From Acetobacterium bakii (GTDB lineage Bacteria; Bacillota; Clostridia; Eubacteriales; Eubacteriaceae), in assembly GCF_001263355.1 (NCBI RefSeq), contig NZ_LGYO01000004.1, positions 1 through 64,000 of the forward strand: a stretch of DNA of 64,000 nt, written 5' to 3'. This document shows, one piece after another, positions 7,822-16,092 of this stretch. Position 1 is the stretch's first letter. Each line of letters starts with the position of its first letter. Made by a program: the position numbers and the translations under genes. The notes beneath the pieces were generated by a model that was not told where the DNA came from, did not search any database, and saw only the letters and a list, made by a program, of their open reading frames with translations.

Positions 7822-9315
7822 CTATAAGTATTTATTCATCCTCGTATTTCCCTGATTTGTCTGCCAGCCGGAAATCATACCAGCTTCGTAACACAGATTA
7901 GCCGAATCAGATTCTTCAATTATTTTTTCCAATAACAGTCTGTTAATATATACATCATGGAAAAACCCTAAGTCATCCTGGAGTTTTTCGAATTTTATGA
8001 TTGAATTTTTCGATTCATCGCCCAAAACGGATTTCAATTGCTCCAAAACATATCGCAATCTTTTACTCTTTATTCTCACCTTGTGGATACTTTTCTGGTC
8101 TTTCATATCCATTTTTTTTAATTTTTTGTTTATATCGTTTGACCATTCCCCAAGCTGTATTTTTGCGTATTTCTTAATGGATAGATCCAATAGTTCTGTA
8201 TCCATCCACGGATCTTCCAATAGCCAAACCCAAAGATCCAGCAATACCGCTAATAACTGATTAGTCTTGAGGTAATCAGTCATTTTATTTAATTCTTCTT
8301 TTCTTTTAGCTTCCAATTCTTTTTTCAAGTTTAAGAACTCATTCGTTGGTATGATGCTATTCTGCGTTATTGTTTCTATTTGTTCCAGCAAAACATCATA
8401 TTCCCGTACTCCTGAAAACGCTAATCCGATTTTACCCAGTACTTCTTTCTTCCCCGAATAGTCGTCTTGATTAAAAAGAGGGCTGAAAAACGTAAAAATT
8501 GCTCGAAGCCTTCTCACCTTAACCCTCAATTGATGTACACATTCAGGATCCTCCGGTTGTGCTAAAAGATTTTCCTGGGCATTCATTATTTCATGAATGT
8601 CAAATACCATTATTTTTACGATGGCCCACGTAATTTTTTCTTTAGGATTAAGATTTAGCGTATTTTTTTTATCATTTTTTTCGTTCAATCCTAAAAGCAC
8701 GAAGCCCCGATAGTGTTTGGTCCTATTTTCCATGAAAAGGATATTTTTTTTAACTATTGCCGTACCCAATCTCAACATTTCCAGCATGCTCCCTATTTTC
8801 AATTCCAATTTTATTTCTGACAATGGCTCGCTTAAGCCATTTGCAGATATTTCTCCAATATCCCCGGCTATCTCGATCCAGCTATTATTTGCATAGAGGA
8901 GATTTATCTTCTTTCGTTTAAAGCTAGTTTTGAATATTGGGTTTAATTCTTTGTTTTTTTGAGCTTTTTTTAAGTCATAAAAAATAGGGGTATCTCTAAA
9001 ATAATTGATATCCGGGATTGGAGATTTAATTTCAATGTTCCATTCCTGTGCTTTTTTCACAAAATTCGAATTTTCGGAAACTCCGGAATATTTTACCGTT
9101 GCCCGCCAATGATCGTCGCTTCTGGAAATACCGTATACATAGCCGGCATGATGCAATCCTCTGTTTTTTGTATCAAAATACGTGACTTCAAAATTTTGAG
9201 TGCTCGGCTGAGTTACTTCGGAGATTTCAAACTGAATCAATTCCTCCATTATTTGATCCAATTGGGATGGATCGTTGAGTCTGAATTTTAATACCCTAAC
9301 AATATTATCTGACAT
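7822..9315 (-). CDS. CYTH-CHAD domain protein
   Basis: A 497-residue protein. The N-terminal ~200 residues resemble a divergent CYTH triphosphate-tunnel domain (strands rich in E/K, ending in EIKLELKIG). The C-terminal ~270 residues form a CHAD domain: CVHQLRVKVRRLRAIFTFF, then SIHKVRIKSKRLRYVLEQL, the two conserved His/Arg helices that bind polyphosphate. Such fusions are associated with polyphosphate or inorganic phosphate metabolism; whether this one hydrolyses triphosphate is unknown. The canonical N-terminal ExExK is not clear. It is monocistronic and sits between two palindromic elements. Confidence 0.85.
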   Translation of the reverse strand: MSDNIVRVLKFRLNDPSQLDQIMEELIQFEISEVTQPSTQNFEVTYFDTKNRGLHHAGYVYGISRSDDHWRATVKYSGVSENSNFVKKAQEWNIEIKSPIPDINYFRDTPIFYDLKKAQKNKELNPIFKTSFKRKKINLLYANNSWIEIAGDIGEISANGLSEPLSEIKLELKIGSMLEMLRLGTAIVKKNILFMENRTKHYRGFVLLGLNEKNDKKNTLNLNPKEKITWAIVKIMVFDIHEIMNAQENLLAQPEDPECVHQLRVKVRRLRAIFTFFSPLFNQDDYSGKKEVLGKIGLAFSGVREYDVLLEQIETITQNSIIPTNEFLNLKKELEAKRKEELNKMTDYLKTNQLLAVLLDLWVWLLEDPWMDTELLDLSIKKYAKIQLGEWSNDINKKLKKMDMKDQKSIHKVRIKSKRLRYVLEQLKSVLGDESKNSIIKFEKLQDDLGFFHDVYINRLLLEKIIEESDSANLCYEAGMISGWQTNQGNTRMNKYL

Positions 9316-9441
9316 GTCGTCTTTCCTTCCTGGCTCACTTATTTAAATTTCATTATCTCATACATTTAATTTCAAAACTCTTTGTTTATAATTTCGATAC
9401 CCTATTTTTTCTTCTATTAACATTAAAAATATACATAAAAA

Positions 9442-9559
9442 GACAACCCTCATTGCGGACATTTATTTATCAGTTGTGTGCATCAATTCGTACAGTCTAT
9501 CGACTGTTCGCCTTGATGCACACAACACGATGAAATAAAAATCCGCAATGAGGGTTGTC
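9442..9559. repeat. Palindromic element, ACCCTCATTGCGGA subtype
   Basis: A 118-nt near-perfect hairpin. The outer arms GACAACCCTCATTGCGGA and TCCGCAATGAGGGTTGTC are 18 bp and exact. The inner arms run GTTGTGTGCATCAA..CAGTC and GACTG..TTGATGCACACAAC around a TATC loop. Its inner part parallels the GGGGACAAT subtype, but the outer arms are unrelated. Together with 9605-9715 and 9743-9770 it fills most of the 9316-9783 gap. Confidence 0.9.
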
Positions 9560-9604
9560 ACATTACTTTGGCTTGAATCAAATGCAGACAAAATAGAAAA
9601 GTAA

Positions 9605-9715
9605 GTCCTGGGGACAATCGTAACATCAGTTGTCGGCATCATGGCGGACAGGCTTTAGCTTGTCCGATCATGCAGCCGACAACGATTTACCATTGTCCCC
9701 GGGACGGTTTTACCC
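9605..9715. repeat. Palindromic element, GGGGACAAT subtype
   Basis: A 111-nt hairpin. Outer arms are GTCCTGGGGACAAT and ATTGTCCCCGGGAC; inner arms are GTTGTCGGC..CATG..CGGACAGGC and GCTTGTCCG..CATG..GCCGACAAC with a TTTA loop. Its right half is almost identical to the right half of 6441-6540. It is followed 27 nt later by a half copy. Confidence 0.9.
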
Positions 9716-9742
9716 CCAAACTCAGAAAAAACAAAAAAGTAA

Positions 9743-9770
9743 GCCCTGGGGACAATTGTAACATCAGTTA
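9743..9770. repeat. Half copy of the palindromic element
   Basis: Left arm only: GCCCTGGGGACAATTGTAAC followed by ATCAGTTA. It matches the start of 9605-9715, including the AAAAGTAAG flank before it, and ends next to the queF stop codon. The partner arm is missing. Confidence 0.75.
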
Positions 9771-9783
9771 TTACCAAGATGAT

Positions 9784-10281
9784 TTATCTGTTATCTACTT
9801 TTTCAGGATTCAAATCATGCATGTGAAGCCGCTGCTTCGCTGTATCTTGCCAATCCGTTCCTTCTTTTCCATAGTTGCAATAGGGATCAATGGATATACC
9901 GCCTCTTGGTGTGAACTTTCCCCATACTTCGATGTATTTGGGATCCATTAATTTAATCAGATCTTTCATAATAGTATTCACACAATCTTCATGAAAACCC
10001 CCATGATTGCGATAACTGAATAAATAGAGTTTCAGGGATTTGCTTTCCACCATATAAACACTTGGCACATATGAAATATAAATGGTGGCAAAATCCGGCT
10101 GTCCGGTGATCGGGCACAAACTTGTAAACTCCGGGCAGTTAAACTTCACAAAATACTCATTTTCCTGGTTTTTGTTCTCAAACGTCTCAAGAACTTTTGG
10201 ATTATAATCATAATTATATTTCACTTCCTGATTTCCCAACAGTGATAAGCCTTCAATTTCTCTATCTCTATTTTTCATCAT
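9784..10281 (-). CDS. queF: NADPH-dependent preQ0 reductase
   Basis: QueF, 165 residues (short unimodular type), reducing the nitrile of preQ0 to preQ1 in queuosine synthesis. Motifs: [16 protein letters not shown] carries the catalytic Cys and the TGQPDFA signature; [25 protein letters not shown] is the NADPH/substrate region with the conserved E and SLK(L)Y..S(Y/F)R pattern. It follows queT by 6 nt and shares its riboswitch. Two adjacent ATGs are possible starts after an AAGGAG site. Confidence 0.95.
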   Translation of the reverse strand: MMKNRDREIEGLSLLGNQEVKYNYDYNPKVLETFENKNQENEYFVKFNCPEFTSLCPITGQPDFATIYISYVPSVYMVESKSLKLYLFSYRNHGGFHEDCVNTIMKDLIKLMDPKYIEVWGKFTPRGGISIDPYCNYGKEGTDWQDTAKQRLHMHDLNPEKVDNR

Positions 10282-10287
10282 TGCTCC

Positions 10288-10791
10288 TTATATCTTTAAT
10301 AATGGTTTTTCTAAGTACTTAACCATTAAAACGCCAAGAATACTTGGTATGATCTGACCGATTCCGATGCTGAGGGCGAGCACTCCATAGGGAACATGAA
10401 GTAAATATGACAGCCATATGGGAACTAAAAGCGTTGGAAACAGCAAAATTGGAATTGCGACCAATACAACATTAATCTTCCTTAAAAAATAACAGCTGGA
10501 GGCTGTCAAAAGGCCGACGATAAATCCACCAATCATATCCAGTGGTCCAAGGCCGCCCATGAGCGTGTTACTTAATAGGTTGGCAATGCCCATTGGCACG
10601 ATTAAAAATGGATAAATAGCAGCCAATGAATAAATACTTGTGGCGACTCTCACCTGATATTGCCCAAAAGCGAAACTTTGGGTAAGATACATGACGACAA
10701 TGTACACGCCGATGACAATTCCCGAAACCGTCAGTTTCCTGACATTTGAAAATACGTCTTTCTTCAAAACTGCTTGTTTTTGATTTTCCAT
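10288..10791 (-). CDS. queT: QueT family queuosine-precursor transporter
   Basis: A 167-residue membrane protein of about five hydrophobic helices after a short charged N-terminus; it matches the QueT family, an S-component-like transporter regulated by preQ1 riboswitches. Likely imports preQ0 or preQ1. No other queuosine biosynthesis gene is in the window, and downstream queF implies preQ0 is at least one available precursor. An AGGAG site precedes the ATG. No energising ECF module is visible nearby, so it would use shared ATPase subunits encoded elsewhere (inference). Confidence 0.88.
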   Translation of the reverse strand: MENQKQAVLKKDVFSNVRKLTVSGIVIGVYIVVMYLTQSFAFGQYQVRVATSIYSLAAIYPFLIVPMGIANLLSNTLMGGLGPLDMIGGFIVGLLTASSCYFLRKINVVLVAIPILLFPTLLVPIWLSYLLHVPYGVLALSIGIGQIIPSILGVLMVKYLEKPLLKI

Positions 10792-10859
10792 AAATCTACT
10801 CCTTTTTTTAATAAGCAGAGTTCACCCATCCCAAAATAAAACAATTTTCAACAACAAAA

Positions 10860-10899
10860 AAAGGTACATAGGCACCTTTAAAAAAGCTAAAAAATAGCT
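10860..10899 (-). terminator. Expression platform of the queT leader
   Basis: Two small hairpins follow the riboswitch on the minus strand: AGCTA-TTTTT-TAGCT with a T-run (10880-10899), and AAAGGT..ACCTTT followed by seven T (10860-10879). Either could be the ligand-controlled terminator. Confidence 0.65.
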
Positions 10900-10900
10900 G

Positions 10901-10940
10901 GTCCTAGTTTTGTTTATAGACAGGATGGTTACGAACTGTC
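10901..10940 (-). ncRNA. preQ1-I-like riboswitch
   Basis: On the minus strand: stem GACAG..CTGTC closing a TTCGTAACCATC loop, followed by the A-rich tail TATAAACAAAACTAGG. Stem, loop and tail order match the class I preQ1 aptamer, and the genes downstream (queT, queF) match its known regulon. The stem sequence itself is variable in the family. Assignment rests on pattern and context. Confidence 0.85.
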
Positions 10941-11037
10941 TTATATTAACTTATAATTGAATTTTAACATAACAACTGCTAACAAAGCAAGCAGCTCTTA
11001 CTCAGTTTTATGATAATTTCTTATTTCTATCAATCAA

Positions 11038-11907
11038 TTATCGTTTAGTTCCCAGAAAAAACAGAGCGATAGTCCCCGGACCGGAATGTGCCCCAATAAC
11101 CGGATCCACATAATTTATAATCACATCTTTAACTTTGAGTTTATCTCTCACAAGTTTTTCTAAATATTGGGCATCTTCGATGCAATCCCCATGCGATATG
11201 AAGATAATTTGCTCGGTTGGATTAATGCAGGTCGCCTCCATTTCTTTCACAAGTGCATCAAGGGATTTGTGTCGGCCTCTTACCTTGCCGACAGGAACCA
11301 GTCTACCTTCATTATCCACGTGCATAATGGGCTTTATTCCCAATGCAGTGCCGACAAATGCGGTTGTTGGAGAGATCCTCCCACCTCTTCTCAGGTAAAC
11401 TAAATCGTCTACAGTAAACCAATGACAAAGGTTCAATCGATTGTTTAAAAGCCAATCTGTGACTTCATCAATGGATTTTCCCTGACTTTTTTGTTCTCCG
11501 GCATAATAGACCAGAAGACCCTGTCCCATAGAAGCTGCCAAAGAGTCAACAGCAAGTATTTTTCTGTCCGGATAGATCTCCTGAAGTTCTCTTGCAACTA
11601 AAGCTCCGGCATTGTATGAACCGCTTAAAGCTGAAGAAAATCCAATATACAAAACATCTTTCCCCTGTTTTAATATGTCCTCAAATATTTTTCTACATAA
11701 TTCTAAATCGATACTGGCAGTACTGATGGTTTCACCATTTCTCATCATTTCATAGAACTTTTTGTTATCCGTTCTTTCATCTTTAGAATAACTATGGAAT
11801 TCTTTTTCTCCAACTCTAAATATTAATGAAATGATATGAATATTGTATTGATCAATCATTTCATCGATCAAATTTGCAGATGAATCTGTTACAATTTCAT
11901 AACTCAT
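11038..11907 (-). CDS. DegV family fatty-acid-binding protein
   Basis: DegV protein of 289 residues. Family features: the start YEIVTDSSANL, the loop ISTASIDLELC near residue 60, FSSALSGSYNAGALVARE, DSLAASMGQG, the VDDLVYLRRGGRIS motif, and the C-terminal VIGAHSGPGTIALFF. DegV-type proteins bind a fatty acid and in some bacteria (FakB) present it to a fatty acid kinase. No FakA is in the window. It is monocistronic. Confidence 0.93.
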   Translation of the reverse strand: MSYEIVTDSSANLIDEMIDQYNIHIISLIFRVGEKEFHSYSKDERTDNKKFYEMMRNGETISTASIDLELCRKIFEDILKQGKDVLYIGFSSALSGSYNAGALVARELQEIYPDRKILAVDSLAASMGQGLLVYYAGEQKSQGKSIDEVTDWLLNNRLNLCHWFTVDDLVYLRRGGRISPTTAFVGTALGIKPIMHVDNEGRLVPVGKVRGRHKSLDALVKEMEATCINPTEQIIFISHGDCIEDAQYLEKLVRDKLKVKDVIINYVDPVIGAHSGPGTIALFFLGTKR

Positions 11908-12080
11908 AGCTTTTCTCCTTATATCTATTCTGAAATTTCATTGATTAATTTATCAGAAAGTTTTTTCTAAAATTTTCTGTTAATTCATTTATTTTACTCT
12001 AAAATTGCTTTAATGTAAAGTTTTCCTTAGCAAATCTTACATTCATAAATTTAAATATTTTTTCTAAAACAAATAATTTC

Positions 12081-12132
12081 GTATAAAAATAGTATGGCGC
12101 TGTGTCACTATTTCCGACAACAGATCCATACT
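12081..12132 (-). terminator. Terminator after dmkA
   Basis: On the minus strand AGTATGG..CTGT and ACAG..CCATACT pair and run into ATTTTTAT. Located 34 nt past the dmkA stop, ending the ndh2-dmkB-dmkA operon. Confidence 0.75.
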
Positions 12133-12165
12133 GTAAATAATGGTTGATTTGCTTGAAATTTCATA

Positions 12166-13074
12166 TTAATTCAATAGTGCTCCAATAATCATGACGATTA
12201 TGAGTGGCATTAATATAATTATTAGATTCTGCACACTGAGTGGAAAAGTCTTTTCTTTTAACTGAAGCTTTCTGAAAGCTAAAATATTTTTTTGCACGAC
12301 TATTATGGGAACCAATGCCAAAAGCACATAAACCGGAAGAATTCCCAGTATAGCGATTCCTATGATTGCTACAAATGACAGATAATAGAGGCCGGCAAAC
12401 AGATTTAGGGCATTTTCTTTACCGATATAATAGGGCAAGGTGAAACGATTTACTTTAATGTCATCCTCCACATCGCAGATATTATTGGCAAGCATTATGT
12501 TGGCAATGCCACAGATTGCGGGTACTGTAACAACAGCAAGTTTAAATAATCCGAGAATATTGAAAGAAAGCTGCAATACCCAATTATCAATGGCGAAATA
12601 TACGAGGCTGTCTGCCGGCGCATTAATGAAAACAACCAGAAAGGGAATAAAAAAACCCATAAACAATCCTGAGAAGATTTCACCCAGGGGCATTCGTGAA
12701 ATGGGCGCAGGACCAAAGGTGTAGAATATCCCAACAGCAAAACACAGTCCTCCGCAAAACAAAACAATAAGTCCGGTATAAAATACAAGGATTAAACCCA
12801 TTAGGGTTGCCAGTATTAACAATAAGAAAAAGATAAGCTTCGCTGTTTTTTTTGAAAACTCCAACTGTTTTCCGTTTGTTTTAATATCTATATAATTATT
12901 AAGGGCTGTGGTTGCCATATCAAAGCACAGCATTGAGACAAAGAAAAGCAAGGTATTTCTAAGATTAATCTGTTCATAAACATAAAAAATGTAAGCCAGG
13001 CCAAGTAAGAAGGGTAACAGACTTGCAATCTTTGTTCGGATTTCCACGTATTTAAAAAAACGATTAATAACCAT
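12166..13074 (-). CDS. dmkA: UbiA-type prenyltransferase (MenA/DmkA-like)
   Basis: Integral membrane prenyltransferase, about 302 residues and roughly eight to nine helices. The first aspartate-rich site is in TALNNYIDIKTN and the second in NNICDVEDDIKVNR. These motifs match 1,4-dihydroxy-2-naphthoate polyprenyltransferases (MenA); in the extracellular electron transfer locus of Listeria the paralogue is DmkA. The ATG at 13074 follows an AAAGGTG site and lies just after the dmkB stop. It is the last gene of ndh2-dmkB-dmkA and would join a dihydroxynaphthoate-type head group to the prenyl chain. No head-group synthesis genes are nearby. Confidence 0.8.
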   Translation of the reverse strand: MVINRFFKYVEIRTKIASLLPFLLGLAYIFYVYEQINLRNTLLFFVSMLCFDMATTALNNYIDIKTNGKQLEFSKKTAKLIFFLLLILATLMGLILVFYTGLIVLFCGGLCFAVGIFYTFGPAPISRMPLGEIFSGLFMGFFIPFLVVFINAPADSLVYFAIDNWVLQLSFNILGLFKLAVVTVPAICGIANIMLANNICDVEDDIKVNRFTLPYYIGKENALNLFAGLYYLSFVAIIGIAILGILPVYVLLALVPIIVVQKNILAFRKLQLKEKTFPLSVQNLIIILMPLIIVMIIGALLN

Positions 13075-13079
13075 CACCT

Positions 13080-14054
13080 TTAATGTGCACCTTTCCATAT
13101 TTTTTCAAGGATCTCCGTGATTAAAAACTGCTTGTTTTGATCGGGAATGGTATCGATCATCTTCTTCGCTTTTAGATAATATCTTTTGGCTACATCAACG
13201 GCCATGGTCACACCGCCAATTTTTATAACCTCCGTTATTATATCATTAATCTCCTCCGCTGATAATTTCTGCTCCCGCATCCGGTCTTTAAGTTCCGGTT
13301 TTTTCAGTAAGACAAGAATAAGGGGCAGTGTGATAACCTCATCAGCCAGGTCATGTTTTACACATTTTTGGGTGACTTCCATATCTGATTGATAATCTGC
13401 GCAATCATCCAAAATCTGAAAGGCCATACCCATGTTAAATCCTATTCGTCCCATAAAACGGGCGTCCTTATCACTGCCGCCATTTATGATCGCACCGGAA
13501 TACATGGCCAGTGAAAAGAGTGCCGATGTTTTTCCGGCTATAATTTTAAGATAATTGTGAATACTGAGGTCAACATCTGCGTTGTGCTTGAACTGACGTA
13601 ACTCACCCAGGCAGATTTTTGTCATTGCTTTTGTGAATTCTTTTAATTTTTCAGGGTATTGGGCTGAAATTTCGGCGATCATTGACAACGCTATGCAAAA
13701 AAGGTAATCGCCGCATATGACTGCCTCCTTTTTTCCAAATCTGCTTTGGATACTGTGTTGACCCCGTCTTGTTTTAGCATCATCAATGATATCATCATGA
13801 ACGAGTGTGGCAAGATGGAGTATTTCCACCGATGCTGCTGCCACCACGGCATCGGTAGAAACTAAGCCGTCTGAATCGATTGATGCCACAAGTAAAAGCA
13901 TGGCGCGTAAGTTCTTACCGCTTCCCAGAGTTAAATGCTCCATCATATCTGAAAGCATTTCGTCAGTCCGCAGTAAGGTCTGATTCATTAAACTTTTTAC
14001 GGCTTCAAGCGAAACCGCATATTCCATTTTTTCGGATATGTCATTATTAATCAT
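13080..14054 (-). CDS. dmkB: Polyprenyl diphosphate synthase (DmkB/HepT-like)
   Basis: Trans-prenyltransferase of about 324 residues. The first Asp-rich motif is LVHDDIIDDAKTRRGQ and the second FQILDDCADYQSD; GSGKNLRAMLLL and the K in FGKKEAVICGDYLF match the family. It elongates isoprenoids to make the side chain of a membrane quinone. Its ATG overlaps the ndh2 stop (ATGATTAA), so translation is coupled. The gene order with ndh2 and the UbiA protein parallels ndh2-dmkB-dmkA rather than a general housekeeping locus, but heptaprenyl synthase for ordinary menaquinone is an alternative. Confidence 0.85.
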   Translation of the reverse strand: MINNDISEKMEYAVSLEAVKSLMNQTLLRTDEMLSDMMEHLTLGSGKNLRAMLLLVASIDSDGLVSTDAVVAAASVEILHLATLVHDDIIDDAKTRRGQHSIQSRFGKKEAVICGDYLFCIALSMIAEISAQYPEKLKEFTKAMTKICLGELRQFKHNADVDLSIHNYLKIIAGKTSALFSLAMYSGAIINGGSDKDARFMGRIGFNMGMAFQILDDCADYQSDMEVTQKCVKHDLADEVITLPLILVLLKKPELKDRMREQKLSAEEINDIITEVIKIGGVTMAVDVAKRYYLKAKKMIDTIPDQNKQFLITEILEKIWKGAH

Positions 14055-15972
14055 TGTATATGTATAGTTTCCGAACAATTTTTATATTTTTGTAATGATT
14101 TTTTAACCAAGGCATCACATAATAATCAAGTCCGAATACTCTCCCTCCACCGATGATAACAGCTATTGCCGCAAAAACCATCCACCATGTACTCAAATAC
14201 AGTCCGGTTGTTGTGACAAACATGACTTGGAGCAACAGTGAATACAGGGACGATATTGTCGTAAAAAGCCCTAAAACCAATAGTATTCCAATAATTATTT
14301 CAGAATAGACGATCACTGATTGAAAAAATACTTCGGAGCTGTTACTACTTAAAATAACCGTATTACTAAACCAATCCATAATCCCCACCTGGAATTTAAT
14401 TGCAATATCCGTGGTTTCGATAAGAAATACTTTAAAGAGCCCTAATATATTCCAATTCAACAGTAAATTACCGGTAATTACCGGCGTGCCGGCTGCTGCA
14501 GTGGCACTTGTTACGGCATCCCCGCCAGGACCGGCGTTTACAATTTGGTAGAACAAATCGTTTGCGCCCTGGAAAAAATTTGTCAGATTTGGTTCTTGAA
14601 GCCAGCCATCATTGACTTTTTTTACGCCCTCATATATCCAGAAAGCACCTAAAAACACTCGCAGCGGCACCAGTAAAAAGCTTGGGGTTCGATTTGAAAA
14701 ATGCCCACCCACAAAGCTCCGGCAATGCCTGATTGTAAAAAACTCATGACGAACGTAGCTGAAAACCTTATTCCATCCAAGAATCTGGATAAAATAGATA
14801 ATATTTATAAAATGTTTTACAAATTGCGAGAGAAATGAGGGCAATGCAAATTTTTTGTTCTGGGTCCCAACATAAGAAATACCGTAACGTCCCCCTATAC
14901 TGACCATAACCCCATGGAAGGCCGGCTCATATTTTTTCATTTCTCCGGTACCACTAACGGCGCTGGTCAGATTATGAGCGACGATGGCTGAAGACTGTTC
15001 GCAGTTTTCAACCATTTGCGGCACAGGAAGGGTCTGACCTTCAGGAATATAATACATGTTATCCCCGGCAATATAAACGTCGTCTCGCCCTTCAGCGCGC
15101 AAGAATTCATCAGTCTTAATCCGGGCTCGTCCAACCTGATTAAGCTCACCTGATTTCTTGGCAATTTCCGAACTTTCGATACCTGCCGCCCATATGACTG
15201 TTTTTGTCTGATCCTCAAAAATCTGTTCGCCTTGTTTTAGACTAATGGATCCCTCGCCAATTGCCTCAAATCCAGTTTTTAACATAACGGTAACGCCCAT
15301 TTTTTCCAAACGTCGCTTAGCTTTTTCAGAAAGCTTTTCAGATAACGAGGGCACCACTCTATCCATCATATCAACAATGGCTATTTTAACCATATCTGGA
15401 TCAATTTCGTACTGCTCGCAAAGCGTTGGAATCCATTCAGCCAATTCCCCGACCATTTCAACCCCGGTAAATCCAGCGCCCAGGACATAAAAACTAAGCA
15501 GTTTCTGTTTTTCTTTGGGGTCCGTTTCCTGTATTGCTTTGGTGAACATTTCAAAGACATGCTCTCTGATCTTTACCGCATCTTCATAGGACCATAGCGT
15601 ATAGGAATACTCCTTGGCACCGGGAATGCCAAAAAAGGTCGGCTGCGATCCCGAAGCCATGACAAGATAATCGTATGTATAGCTGGCGCATTTTCCGGTT
15701 AATGTTTTTTTGTCATAATCTATTTCTGTAATTGTATCAATTTTCAGATCAACTTTTCGGCCTTCAAAAATACGCTTTAAACTAATTCTGATACTATCCT
15801 CTTCCACACGATTTCCTGCAACCTCATGTAATTCGGTAAGCATGGTGTGATAACTTTTTTTATCGATCAAGGTTATTTTAACATCCACCTGTTTTTTTAA
15901 GCGTTTTGCTAATTTCTTTGCAATTAAAATCCCAGAATATCCGGCACCTAAAACAACAATGTTCTTTTCCAT
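14047..15972 (-). CDS. ndh2: Type II NADH dehydrogenase with C-terminal membrane domain
   Basis: A 641-residue fusion. Residues ~1-410 are NDH-2: the FAD site VVLGAGYSGILIAKKL, the NADH site YVLGAGFTGVEMVGEL, and DVYIAGDNM. Residues ~430-640 are a DoxX-like membrane domain with several helices (VPLRVFLGAFWIYEGVKKV and later hydrophobic stretches). NDH-2 usually has about 400-450 residues; the extra membrane part is the hallmark of Ndh2 from flavin-based extracellular electron transfer loci. It probably passes electrons from NADH to a membrane quinone made by the downstream genes. A GGAGG site precedes the ATG. Confidence 0.87.
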   Translation of the reverse strand: MEKNIVVLGAGYSGILIAKKLAKRLKKQVDVKITLIDKKSYHTMLTELHEVAGNRVEEDSIRISLKRIFEGRKVDLKIDTITEIDYDKKTLTGKCASYTYDYLVMASGSQPTFFGIPGAKEYSYTLWSYEDAVKIREHVFEMFTKAIQETDPKEKQKLLSFYVLGAGFTGVEMVGELAEWIPTLCEQYEIDPDMVKIAIVDMMDRVVPSLSEKLSEKAKRRLEKMGVTVMLKTGFEAIGEGSISLKQGEQIFEDQTKTVIWAAGIESSEIAKKSGELNQVGRARIKTDEFLRAEGRDDVYIAGDNMYYIPEGQTLPVPQMVENCEQSSAIVAHNLTSAVSGTGEMKKYEPAFHGVMVSIGGRYGISYVGTQNKKFALPSFLSQFVKHFINIIYFIQILGWNKVFSYVRHEFFTIRHCRSFVGGHFSNRTPSFLLVPLRVFLGAFWIYEGVKKVNDGWLQEPNLTNFFQGANDLFYQIVNAGPGGDAVTSATAAAGTPVITGNLLLNWNILGLFKVFLIETTDIAIKFQVGIMDWFSNTVILSSNSSEVFFQSVIVYSEIIIGILLVLGLFTTISSLYSLLLQVMFVTTTGLYLSTWWMVFAAIAVIIGGGRVFGLDYYVMPWLKNHYKNIKIVRKLYIYND

Positions 15973-16014
15973 ATTAAACCTCCGGTGTTCGACTGTTTTT
16001 TTACTTTTATAAAC

Positions 16015-16060
16015 AAAACCTCTAAATTGATGTAGTTTAAAACTTCAATTTAGAGGTTTT
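16015..16060 (-). terminator. Terminator between lipoprotein gene and ndh2
   Basis: AAAACCTCTAAATTGA pairs with TCAATTTAGAGGTTTT, a long AT-rich hairpin followed on the minus strand by TTTTG. It separates the lipoprotein gene from ndh2, so they are probably not one transcript. Confidence 0.75.
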
Positions 16061-16092
16061 CGAGAATTTGGTTGCGAAATTTTTAAACTATT

